Part shown: one piece after another, positions 9,285-20,569 of the stretch
Position numbering within the stretch: the stretch's first letter is position 1
Layout: the number at the start of each line of letters is the position of its first letter
NCBI GenBank assembly: GCA_031272155.1
Contig: JAISUI010000052.1
Coordinates: 1-33,008 of the forward strand
DNA: 33,008 nt
Direction: 5' to 3'
From: Tannerella sp.
GTDB taxonomy: Bacteria > Bacteroidota > Bacteroidia > Bacteroidales > Tannerellaceae
Notes under the pieces: generated by a model
Databases searched by the model: none
Seen by the model: the letters and a program-made list of their open reading frames with translations, nothing else
Told to the model about the DNA's origin: nothing
Translations under genes and position numbers: made by a program

Positions 9285-10850
9285 TTAATCTCTTTTCGGT
9301 TGTGCAAATGAAATGTAGTTTGTTGCCGGACTCCAACATTCCGCCGTAGAGGTGTACTGATTTCCTACCCAGGTTTGACGTCCGCGAGCGATACCGGTGC
9401 GGCTTATGGTATAGGCTGTCATACCGTACTGACCGTTGTTGTGCGATTTCGGATTGTCAATGACCCAAATCCAGCTATTGTAGTACGTTCCGGTGCCTTT
9501 GGCTATCTGTACGACGTCGTCAATGGCCATACGGCAATGTTTTGTATCGGTATAATCGCTGTGCACGCGAGGCAAGGCAATTTCATAATCCCAGCACACA
9601 AAGCCGTTGTTTGCCGCTTGTCCGCCGCCGTCGTCTATGGTTCTCTTCGTAACCATCACGTCGGGAATGCTCGTGGTATGCGTATTTGAAATCATTACGC
9701 CGCCCGCAAATCCGCCTGTCGGTCCGCTCATGCTGAACCCGACGTTGCCGGAGATATTGTAAGATACGCCGCTCGTGAACGACGAACTGCCGGTCGTAGT
9801 ATTAGGCGATGCCTGCGACAAATGTACCGAACTGTTATCTTTGAGGTTAAGTGTTGCCTTGGGGATAACTCCGTGCGAAAAGTTTACCGAAATAAGCCAG
9901 TCGTGGCCGTCAATCTCTTTTACCACTTCGCGTTTATAATCCAATTGCGAATTGACGGTGTTGATTTCCTGTTCAACCATATAAAAATCACGGTCTTCAG
10001 CGTAGGAATAAACAGCGGTAATCGTATAGTTTTCCTCTACTAATTGTGTGGCAGTAAACCCTTCAAGTTCATAACTTGCCGTACGTTGCAAATATACGTG
10101 TTGTCCGTCGGCGATATTGCCTGATTCAGCGCGTGATGACTTGTCGGAATAAATATTGATGAATTTATCAATATTATTCAATACGGTTTGGGTTTGCAGC
10201 GGCGAAAGCGTTTTGTCCACCTTCTCCAACACTGTATCGTTCAAGATTGTGTTATCAAAAACCGGATTGCCGTCTGCATCAAAAACCGGATTGCCTTCGC
10301 TGTCGGTTTGCTGAACAGATTCAACGCGGTTGGTAATAAAGGGCATTATTTGCTCGCCTTCCAGGTCATTAACAACCATCACATGGCCTTGATTATTAAA
10401 GATGTAGGCATCGCAAAAATCACCCGACCGGTTATCCTGCTGCAGTCCGCCGTCTTTAATCGCGAGCGTATGCTGCAGTTCCGCCGCAAAGCGTTCTAAT
10501 TTTGATTCTTCGGGCGCAACTACCATGATTTGTGCTCCGTTGTCATAAGCTTCTTTTATTTCGGGCAAATGGTTGTCGGTTGCCAACTGCAGACCTTCGT
10601 TGCCGTTGATGATAATCAGTTTTGTATCATTTTGGACATCAGACGATGGGTTTATATACTTTTCCTGAAATTCTTTAATGTAGCGCACTTTCGACTCCAC
10701 ATTCGAGCATTTCCCAATGACCGAAACCGACGTATTTACAGGTTGTACATCGGGGTGATCTTCTCTTTCGCAGCCTGTCATAAAAACACATGCTGCCGTT
10801 GCCATATAGATGGCATAATTTTTTACTTTCCAAAAATTCTTTACTTTCAT
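9285..10850 (-). CDS. Lipoprotein with C-terminal leukocidin/hemolysin-like beta-pore-forming-toxin domain (putative)
   Basis: Lipobox VFMTGC-EREDHP. The C-terminal half has a glycine-rich stem-like segment SSFTSGVSYNISGNVGFSMSGPTGGFAGGVMISNTHTTSIPDVMVTKRTIDDGG...VCWDYEIALP, resembling the stem/prestem segment of leukocidin-family toxins (alpha-hemolysin YGFNGNVTGDDTGKIGGLIGANVSIGHTLKYVQPDF; Vibrio hemolysins YSIGINGKVGAEVNKDGPKVGGEVSGSFTYNYSKTL). Confidence 0.68.
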   Translation of the reverse strand: MKVKNFWKVKNYAIYMATAACVFMTGCEREDHPDVQPVNTSVSVIGKCSNVESKVRYIKEFQEKYINPSSDVQNDTKLIIINGNEGLQLATDNHLPEIKEAYDNGAQIMVVAPEESKLERFAAELQHTLAIKDGGLQQDNRSGDFCDAYIFNNQGHVMVVNDLEGEQIMPFITNRVESVQQTDSEGNPVFDADGNPVFDNTILNDTVLEKVDKTLSPLQTQTVLNNIDKFINIYSDKSSRAESGNIADGQHVYLQRTASYELEGFTATQLVEENYTITAVYSYAEDRDFYMVEQEINTVNSQLDYKREVVKEIDGHDWLISVNFSHGVIPKATLNLKDNSSVHLSQASPNTTTGSSSFTSGVSYNISGNVGFSMSGPTGGFAGGVMISNTHTTSIPDVMVTKRTIDDGGGQAANNGFVCWDYEIALPRVHSDYTDTKHCRMAIDDVVQIAKGTGTYYNSWIWVIDNPKSHNNGQYGMTAYTISRTGIARGRQTWVGNQYTSTAECWSPATNYISFAQPKRD

Positions 10851-10876
10851 AATTATATTATTTTTAAAATTCGCTG

Positions 10877-10884
10877 CAAAGGTA
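10877..10884 (-). promoter_or_regulatory. Putative -7 element (TACCTTTG on minus) for the leukocidin-like lipoprotein
   Basis: CAAAGGTA on plus, 27 bp upstream of the ATG. Confidence 0.5.
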
Positions 10885-10971
10885 CGGGCATTTGAATCCC
10901 CGGAAATTGATGTATGTTAAGAAAGAACTGTTGGGCGGGAAATATGTTTTTTTTAACGGACGCGGCTCAGC

Positions 10972-11625
10972 TCAGCCATTTCCACCTTCCGCTACAAACC
11001 GTGAAAAGAAGATGCCTGCAATAGACAGGACGATGATGACAATCCCTACAATCTGGTTCAGGACGCGAATACTGCGGATATTAAACCAGCGGCGCATTTT
11101 TGAAACGATATAAGTAATGATAAACCACCACAGTACAGTCCCTGTGGCAATTCCGGCCAGTCCGTTCAGCACTTTCCATGACGGGACGGTAGGCAGCACA
11201 AATGTAAAACGGGCGAACAGGCCAATATAGAGGAGTATGATTAATACATTACTGAGAGTGAGCAGGAAAGCAGTTACGAAATCCTGTAGATAGGACGATT
11301 TCCCTTCCCTCTTTTTCTGGAGTCCTTTCACCGGATTACTCCGAAAGATGTAATATCCGAAAATGGCAAGTACGACACATCCGAACAGTTCGAGCGCTTT
11401 CAAATGCGCTTCTACAAAATTGACGGCCAATCCCATGAACAGACCCGTAATCGTTGCATAAATCACATCGGAAAACGCTGCTCCCAAGCCGGATATAAAG
11501 CCATGCCAGCGGCCTTTGGCAAGTGTCCGCTGAATGCACAACATCCCCACCGGTCCCATAGGAGCCGAAACTAAAATACCTATAATGAATCCTTTGGTTA
11601 TTAATTCCCACATCTGCATTTTCAT
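10972..11625 (-). CDS. LysE-family translocator (amino-acid/metabolite exporter)
   Basis: FIIGILVSAPMGPVGMLCIQRTLAKGRWHGFISGLGAAFSDVIYATITGLFMG and multiple TM segments, typical of LysE/RhtB. Confidence 0.88.
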   Translation of the reverse strand: MKMQMWELITKGFIIGILVSAPMGPVGMLCIQRTLAKGRWHGFISGLGAAFSDVIYATITGLFMGLAVNFVEAHLKALELFGCVVLAIFGYYIFRSNPVKGLQKKREGKSSYLQDFVTAFLLTLSNVLIILLYIGLFARFTFVLPTVPSWKVLNGLAGIATGTVLWWFIITYIVSKMRRWFNIRSIRVLNQIVGIVIIVLSIAGIFFSRFVAEGGNG

Positions 11626-11639
11626 TCTATTTCCGCCTG

Positions 11640-11647
11640 CAAAGATA
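11640..11647 (-). promoter_or_regulatory. Putative -7 element (TATCTTTG on minus) for the LysE-family gene
   Basis: CAAAGATA on plus, 15 bp upstream of the ATG. Confidence 0.45.
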
Positions 11648-11739
11648 CATCCAAATTATGACATAAAGAAACAGTCGTCGAAATGAATGTGTAAATGCCT
11701 GATTTACTGAATGACCAAACGGCTATATCTGTCATTCCG

Positions 11740-12396
11740 CTATTCGTTTTGAAGTAACGTGTTTACGCCTGCAGGATGATGGGACTCTTCCTCGCCGGCC
11801 GAAGACGTCCCTGTCAAAACGCAAGCGCCATTGGCAAAATACAAATTGTTTTTAGCCAGTTTGGTAATCGTCACCGTATTTTCGCAGGTGTTAAACGGCC
11901 TGATTTGCTTCAACGTCACTTTTACCATGTCATCATTAATCAGAAAATCAAATACCTGTCCAATGCTCAACGCTTTGGTTGAAACGCCGTGTTTTTTATT
12001 TTTTACGACCGAATAATATTTCCCTTGGGAATAGAACGGTTGATCTTCCGTCACTTTGATTTTAATACCCTCAAAATAAAGTTCGTACATATTGTGACGA
12101 TGTTGAGTTGTGACAGCCTCAATCGTGGTTGTTTCAATTTGCCCTGTTTCAGGATTGAATGACAATACGGCAGCGCCAACTGCCAATTGTTCTATTGGTT
12201 TGTTGCCTTCAGGCGTCGCAACCAGCATGTTCGCTGAGAAGGATTGCTTCTCGCCGACATCGTAACCGGTTTTCGCAACACTTGTCTCACAACGCGTTTC
12301 CAAACGCAGAGCATCGCTTCCACTGTCATCCGAACGGATGGATAATAAACTTGTAAGAATGAATATAAACAGCATATACATTAATATATATAGCAA
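11740..12396 (-). CDS. Secreted/membrane-anchored Hint-fold (hedgehog/intein-like) protein, copy B
   Basis: N-terminal hydrophobic segment, then SFSANMLVATPEGNKPIEQLAVGAAVLSFNPETGQIETTTIEAVTTQHRHNMYELYFEGIKIKVTEDQPFYSQGKYYSV...LYFANGACVL. This follows Hint block order (CFxxGTxVxTPxGxKPIExLxVGDxVLS; VTxxHPFY; ANGxxVHN). Confidence 0.75.
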   Translation of the reverse strand: MLYILMYMLFIFILTSLLSIRSDDSGSDALRLETRCETSVAKTGYDVGEKQSFSANMLVATPEGNKPIEQLAVGAAVLSFNPETGQIETTTIEAVTTQHRHNMYELYFEGIKIKVTEDQPFYSQGKYYSVVKNKKHGVSTKALSIGQVFDFLINDDMVKVTLKQIRPFNTCENTVTITKLAKNNLYFANGACVLTGTSSAGEEESHHPAGVNTLLQNE

Positions 12397-12401
12397 TACA
12401 T

Positions 12402-13052
12402 TTAATTGTGAGCATCCGTCGCCGGAACAGTTTCCACCAAAACGGGGGCGCCATTGACAAAATACAGTTTGTTTTTATCCAATTTCGTGATTATAACCAC
12501 ATTCTCACATGTACTGATGGGTTTGATTTCTTTCAATTTTTTCTTTTGCAACTTCCCGTTGACCAGCAATTGGATTTTTTGTCCTTTTACAAGGGCTTTG
12601 GTCGTTACGCCGTGCTTGCTGTTTTCCGTAACTGAATAATATTTCCCCTTGGAATAGAAGGGAAGATCTTCCGTTGTTTTGATCTTAATTTCGCCAAAAT
12701 CAAGCACATATAGCTTGTGATAATGCAAATTGACCAATTCTGCAACAGCCGCTTTTTCAAGCCGGTTCGTTTCAGTGTTGAGCGTCCAAATCTCGTCGCC
12801 TACAACTAATTGAGACATCGGTTTTTCTCCATTGGGAATGATAATCATCGTTTCTGCTGGAAAATCAGGATCGTCTGTTACGCCGTATTCCGTTTCAGGA
12901 GCGGGATAACAGTCCTGATACAGCCGGTCTTCACCGGATGCAGTGAACAGGGGAGTGACAACCAGCATAAAAATGCCGCATCCCCGTCGCATCGTTGGGA
13001 ACAGGCTTTTTACGCCGAATCCCCTTTTTTTGTTTAATGATATTTTTTTCAT
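12402..13052 (-). CDS. Secreted Hint-fold (hedgehog/intein-like) protein, copy A
   Basis: Paralogous to copy B: DFPAETMIIIPNGEKPMSQLVVGDEIWTLNTETNRLEKAAVAELVNLHYHKLYVLDFGEIKIKTTEDLPFYSKGKYYSVTENSKHGVTTKAL...STCENVVIITKLDKNKLYFVNGAPVL. Stop lies 5 bp before the start of copy B. Confidence 0.75.
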   Translation of the reverse strand: MKKISLNKKRGFGVKSLFPTMRRGCGIFMLVVTPLFTASGEDRLYQDCYPAPETEYGVTDDPDFPAETMIIIPNGEKPMSQLVVGDEIWTLNTETNRLEKAAVAELVNLHYHKLYVLDFGEIKIKTTEDLPFYSKGKYYSVTENSKHGVTTKALVKGQKIQLLVNGKLQKKKLKEIKPISTCENVVIITKLDKNKLYFVNGAPVLVETVPATDAHN

Positions 13053-13074
13053 ATACTAAAAAATTTAATGCCGG

Positions 13075-16254
<3,180 letters not shown>

Positions 16255-16348
16255 TCAATCATAAATTTTCGGGAACAAAAAAATCATGCTAAAAAGTTGG
16301 GTAATATTAAAATTACATGTACTTTTACAGTGTCAAATATGATATGTC

Positions 16349-17374
16349 ATGAGTCAAATCATTTTTCCCGCCGAATGGCATCCGCAAAGTGCGGTACAAC
16401 TCACATGGCCTCACAAAGATACGGACTGGTCGCCGATGCTGGGGGAAGTTTCCGCGTGTTTCGTCGCTATCGCGCATGAAGTGATGAAACGCGAACGCCT
16501 GCTGATTGTCTGTGCGGACGAGGCCGAAGTGCGTCGTCAATTGGGACACATAGATGACAGGCATGTCATCTTCCGTCAAATCCCGTCCAACGACACGTGG
16601 GCGCGTGACCATGGCGGTATTACCGTATTCGTAGATGGCGTGCCAACTGTTTACGACTTTGCTTTCAATGGTTGGGGCTTGAAATTTGCAGCTAATTACG
16701 ACAACCTGATCACCCGTCGCCTGTACGAAACGAATACATTTGCATCACAGGTTAAATATCTGGATATTAAACCGTTTGTGCTGGAAGGCGGAAGCATTGA
16801 GTCGGACGGGCAAGGAACGTTGCTCACTACCACGCAGTGTCTTTATTCGGTCAATCGCAACGACTATTTAGACGAAGTCCAAATGACACGCTACCTGTGC
16901 GACATATTTGGAGCCAAGCGTATCCTGTGGCTCGAAAATGGCTGTTTGGCAGGTGATGATACGGATGGTCACGTGGACATGTTAGCCCGTTTTTGCGATG
17001 AACAGACGATTGCATACGTCTGCTGCACCGACGAAAAGGACGAGCATTTCAACAGTTTACATGCAATGGAAAACGAACTGAAGTCGTTCCGTACATCCGG
17101 AGGACGGCCTTACCGCCTGATCCCGTTGCCCATGGCGGATCCGGTCGTATGGAACGGTGAAAGACTGCCTGCTTCATACGCAAACTTCCTGATCCTGAAT
17201 GGCGCAGTGTTAATGCCGTGCTATGGAGGTACAAAAGACGAAATTGCAAAAACAGCTTTGCAAATGGCTTTCCCTGACAGAGAAATAGCAGGCGTCAACT
17301 GCCTGCCCCTTATTCACCAGCACGGCTCGCTACATTGCATAACAATGCAATATCCCGAAAACGTAATAAATTAA
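16349..17374 (+). CDS. aguA: Agmatine deiminase (peptidyl-arginine-deiminase family)
   Basis: FPAEWHPQSAVQLTWPHKDTDW, NDTWARDHGGITV, VLEGGSIESDGQGTLLTT, WLENGCLAGDDTDGHVDMLARF, and MPCYGG near the C-terminus. Adjacent to aguB. Confidence 0.93.
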   Translation: MSQIIFPAEWHPQSAVQLTWPHKDTDWSPMLGEVSACFVAIAHEVMKRERLLIVCADEAEVRRQLGHIDDRHVIFRQIPSNDTWARDHGGITVFVDGVPTVYDFAFNGWGLKFAANYDNLITRRLYETNTFASQVKYLDIKPFVLEGGSIESDGQGTLLTTTQCLYSVNRNDYLDEVQMTRYLCDIFGAKRILWLENGCLAGDDTDGHVDMLARFCDEQTIAYVCCTDEKDEHFNSLHAMENELKSFRTSGGRPYRLIPLPMADPVVWNGERLPASYANFLILNGAVLMPCYGGTKDEIAKTALQMAFPDREIAGVNCLPLIHQHGSLHCITMQYPENVIN

Positions 17375-17387
17375 AAATAAGCATGAT

Positions 17388-18263
17388 ATGAAAACAGGAA
17401 TCATACAGCAAGCCAATACTTCCGACCGTGAAGCGAACATCGCCCGATTGGAAAAGAGCATCCGCAGTTGCGCACAACAAGGCGCTCAATTAGTGGTACT
17501 TCAAGAATTACACAACGATCTTTACTTCTGCCAAACGGAAAATCCCGCCTGCTTCGACATGGCCGAGCCTGTTCCCGGCCCCTCTACTGAGCGTTTTGGC
17601 AGATTAGCCGGAGAATTGGGGATTGTTTTGACGCTTTCGCTCTTTGAAAAACGATCGCCGGGATTGTACCACAATACAGCTGTTGTGCTTGAAAAAGACG
17701 GTTCGATTGCCGGCACCTATCGCAAGATGCACATTCCGGACGATCCCGCCTATTATGAAAAGTTTTATTTTACACCCGGCGATACCGGTTTTAAACCTAT
17801 TGCCACGTCTGTGGGAAATCTGGGTGTATTAGTCTGCTGGGATCAGTGGTTTCCTGAAGCAGCCCGGTTAATGGCTTTGCAAGGCGCTGATTGTTTGATA
17901 TATCCCACTGCCATCGGATGGGAAAGCAGCGATGCTGCCGACGAACAGCAACGTCAGTTAGACGCCTGGCGCACCATTCAGCGAGGCCATGCCATTGCCA
18001 ACGGATTGCCGGTCATCACAGTTAATCGCATCGGCCACGAACCTGACCTCTCCGGACATACAGGCGGCATTCATTTTTGGGGAAACAGTTTCGTTGCCGG
18101 CCCACAGGGCGAATTACTAAGTGAACTGCCCGACAATGAAGAAGCCGTCAAAGTTATTGATATTGACTTCACACACAGCGAATCAGTAAGGCGATGGTGG
18201 CCTTTCCTGCGCGACCGGCGCATTGACGCCTTTGAAGGATTAACCAAACGTTTTCTTGCGTGA
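17388..18263 (+). CDS. aguB: N-carbamoylputrescine amidase (nitrilase superfamily)
   Basis: QLVVLQELHNDLYFCQ (Glu), YRKMHIPDDPAYYEKFYFTPGDTGF (Lys), GVLVCWDQWFPEAARLMALQGADCLIYPTAIGWE (Cys), GGIHFWGNSFVAGPQGELL. Confidence 0.94.
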   Translation: MKTGIIQQANTSDREANIARLEKSIRSCAQQGAQLVVLQELHNDLYFCQTENPACFDMAEPVPGPSTERFGRLAGELGIVLTLSLFEKRSPGLYHNTAVVLEKDGSIAGTYRKMHIPDDPAYYEKFYFTPGDTGFKPIATSVGNLGVLVCWDQWFPEAARLMALQGADCLIYPTAIGWESSDAADEQQRQLDAWRTIQRGHAIANGLPVITVNRIGHEPDLSGHTGGIHFWGNSFVAGPQGELLSELPDNEEAVKVIDIDFTHSESVRRWWPFLRDRRIDAFEGLTKRFLA

Positions 18264-18317
18264 TTTGAATCAAAAAACATACCTGCTATCATAATAAAAG
18301 ATGCCGGAAATAAAAAA

Positions 18318-18680
18318 GATGCAGCCGGCCTGTAAGCCGGGTTCTGTATTCCGAAGTATCGGAATGTCTGTCATTTATCTGGACGCACCGTCACCGGTGT
18401 GTTCGTGCGGTCTACCCCCCGGCATTGGACGAGCAGCCCTCTTGCGCCGGTGTACATGACCTTACAACCCATTGGACGTACAGCCTTGCGTATTACTACA
18501 CAAGCGGTGAGCTTTTACCTCGCCTTTTCACCCTTACCGTGCCATAGAGCATGGCGGTTATTTTCTGTTACGCTACCTTACCCTCGCGAATAACTTCCCG
18601 TTAGGAAGAATGGCGCTCTGTGTTGCCCGGACTTTCCTCCCGTCTCCGAAAAGACAAGCGACAGACCGTCCGACTGCATC
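18318..18680 (-). ncRNA. rnpB: RNase P RNA (bacterial class A)
   Basis: On minus: GATGCAGTCGGACGGTCTGTCGC...GGGAGGAAAGTCCGGGC (conserved 5' core), AGAGGGCTGCTCG, GGGGGGTAGACCGC, and 3' AACCCGGCTTACAGGCCGGCTGCATC closing P1 with the 5' end, followed by TTTTTTATTT. End coordinates are estimates from P1 pairing. Confidence 0.93.
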
Positions 18681-18688
18681 TTCTGTTT

Positions 18689-20476
18689 TTAATCTAATTT
18701 CAGCACAGCAAGAAATGCCTTCTGCGGCACTTCAACCGTTCCAATTTGCTTCATCCGCTTCTTGCCTTCTTTCTGTTTTTCAAGAAGTTTACGTTTGCGG
18801 GAAACATCACCGCCATAACATTTTGCCGTCACATCTTTTCTGACAGCCTTCACGGTTTCGCGGGCAATGATTTTCGCACCAATCGCTGCCTGAATGGCAA
18901 TCTCAAATTGCTGACGGGGAATCAGTTCTTTCAGTTTTTCACACATCCGCCGCCCAAACGCCACGCTGTTATCCACATGCGTAAGCGTCGAAAGGGCATC
19001 CACCGGCTCGCCGTTTAGCAAAATATCCAATTTCACTAAGCGCGACTCGCGGAAATCGTGCAAATGATAATCAAAAGACGCATATCCTTTTGAAACACTT
19101 TTCAACTTGTCATAAAAGTCAATCACGATCTCGCCCAACGGCAAATCAAAATATACTTCTACCCGATCGCCGGAAATATATTCCTGCTTGATCAAAATCC
19201 CGCGTTTGCCGAGACAAAGTGTCATAATTGGACCGATATAGGCCGTATTTGTAATCACGGAAGCGCGAATATAAGGCTCTTCGATATGATCAATCATGGT
19301 CGGGTCGGGCAGGCCGCTCGGATTGTGCACCTCCAAACAATGGCCTTTCTTATCATAAACCTTGTACGACACATTCGGAACGGTCGTAATCACATCCATA
19401 TTAAACTCACGGTCAAGGCGTTCCTGTACTATTTCCATGTGCAGTAATCCCAGGAAACCGCAACGGAAGCCGAATCCCAAAGCAACAGAACTTTCCGGCT
19501 GAAAGGTCAGTGACGCATCATTCAGTTGCAATTTCTCAAGCGAATTACGCAGATTTTCAAAATCTTCTGTTTCAATTGGATAAACGCCGGCAAACACCAT
19601 TGGCTTCACTTCCTCAAATCCGGCAATGGCGTCTTTTGCCGGACGGCTTACGTGCGTAATCGTATCGCCCACACGCACTTCTTTCGACGTCTTGATCCCG
19701 GAAATGATATATCCGACATCGCCCGTACGCACCTCGTCGCGCGGACTCATGGACAGTTTCAGCACGCCTACCTCATCGGCATGATATTCTTTTTCAGTCG
19801 CAATAAATTTCACGTGGTCGCCGGTGCCAATAACACCGTTTACTACCTTAAAATACGCAATAATACCACGGAACGGATTGAAAACCGAATCGAAAATCAG
19901 ACATTGCAAGGGAGCATCCGGATCGCCTTTCGGGGCAGGCACTCGTTCAACAATGGCGTCTAACAGTTCATAAACACCTTCGCCTGTCTTGCCGCTGGCG
20001 CGGAGAATATCGCTTCTCGGGCAACCAAGCAATTCCACGATTTGGTCTTCCGTCTCGTCCGGTCGGGCGCTGGCAAGGTCTATCTTGTTGATTACGGGAA
20101 TGATCTCAAGACTATGGTCAATCGCCATGTATAGATTGGAAATCGTTTGCGCCTGAATGCCTTGTGCCGCATCTACAATCAGCAGTGCGCCTTCGCACGC
20201 CGCAATGGAACGAGATACCTCATAGGCAAAATCAACATGTCCCGGCGTATCAATCAGATTCAACGTATATTCTTCACCCTTGCAGGTATATTTCATCTGG
20301 ATGGCATGACTTTTTATCGTGATGCCACGCTCACGTTCCAAGTCCATATCATCTAATACCTGCGCCTGCATATCTTTCCCTTCTACCGTTTTGGTATATT
20401 CCAGCAAACGGTCGGCTAAAGTGCTCTTACCGTGGTCAATATGGGCGATAATACAGAAATTGCGAATATGATTCAT
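18689..20476 (-). CDS. lepA: Elongation factor 4 (LepA GTPase)
   Basis: [67 protein letters not shown], and LepA-specific C-terminus ([43 protein letters not shown]). Confidence 0.98.
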   Translation of the reverse strand: MNHIRNFCIIAHIDHGKSTLADRLLEYTKTVEGKDMQAQVLDDMDLERERGITIKSHAIQMKYTCKGEEYTLNLIDTPGHVDFAYEVSRSIAACEGALLIVDAAQGIQAQTISNLYMAIDHSLEIIPVINKIDLASARPDETEDQIVELLGCPRSDILRASGKTGEGVYELLDAIVERVPAPKGDPDAPLQCLIFDSVFNPFRGIIAYFKVVNGVIGTGDHVKFIATEKEYHADEVGVLKLSMSPRDEVRTGDVGYIISGIKTSKEVRVGDTITHVSRPAKDAIAGFEEVKPMVFAGVYPIETEDFENLRNSLEKLQLNDASLTFQPESSVALGFGFRCGFLGLLHMEIVQERLDREFNMDVITTVPNVSYKVYDKKGHCLEVHNPSGLPDPTMIDHIEEPYIRASVITNTAYIGPIMTLCLGKRGILIKQEYISGDRVEVYFDLPLGEIVIDFYDKLKSVSKGYASFDYHLHDFRESRLVKLDILLNGEPVDALSTLTHVDNSVAFGRRMCEKLKELIPRQQFEIAIQAAIGAKIIARETVKAVRKDVTAKCYGGDVSRKRKLLEKQKEGKKRMKQIGTVEVPQKAFLAVLKLD

Positions 20477-20502
20477 TGGGCAAATTTACATTTTTTGGAG
20501 TG

Positions 20503-20510
20503 CAAAGATA
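20503..20510 (-). promoter_or_regulatory. Putative -7 element (TATCTTTG on minus) for lepA
   Basis: CAAAGATA on plus, 27 bp upstream of the lepA ATG. Confidence 0.5.
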
Positions 20511-20569
20511 CAAATTATTGCGCAAATAGTTTTATTTTTGGCATGTCATTTGCAATAAAAGATTCAAAG

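Noticed and set aside
11709-11737. Hairpin GAATGAC...GTCATTC after the Hint-like B gene
   Set aside because: Short stem, 15-nt loop and no U-tract; too weak to call a terminator.
18399-18843. Two plus ORFs (18399-18593, 18610-18843)
   Set aside because: They fall in RNase P RNA and the 3' end of lepA, so they are not coding.
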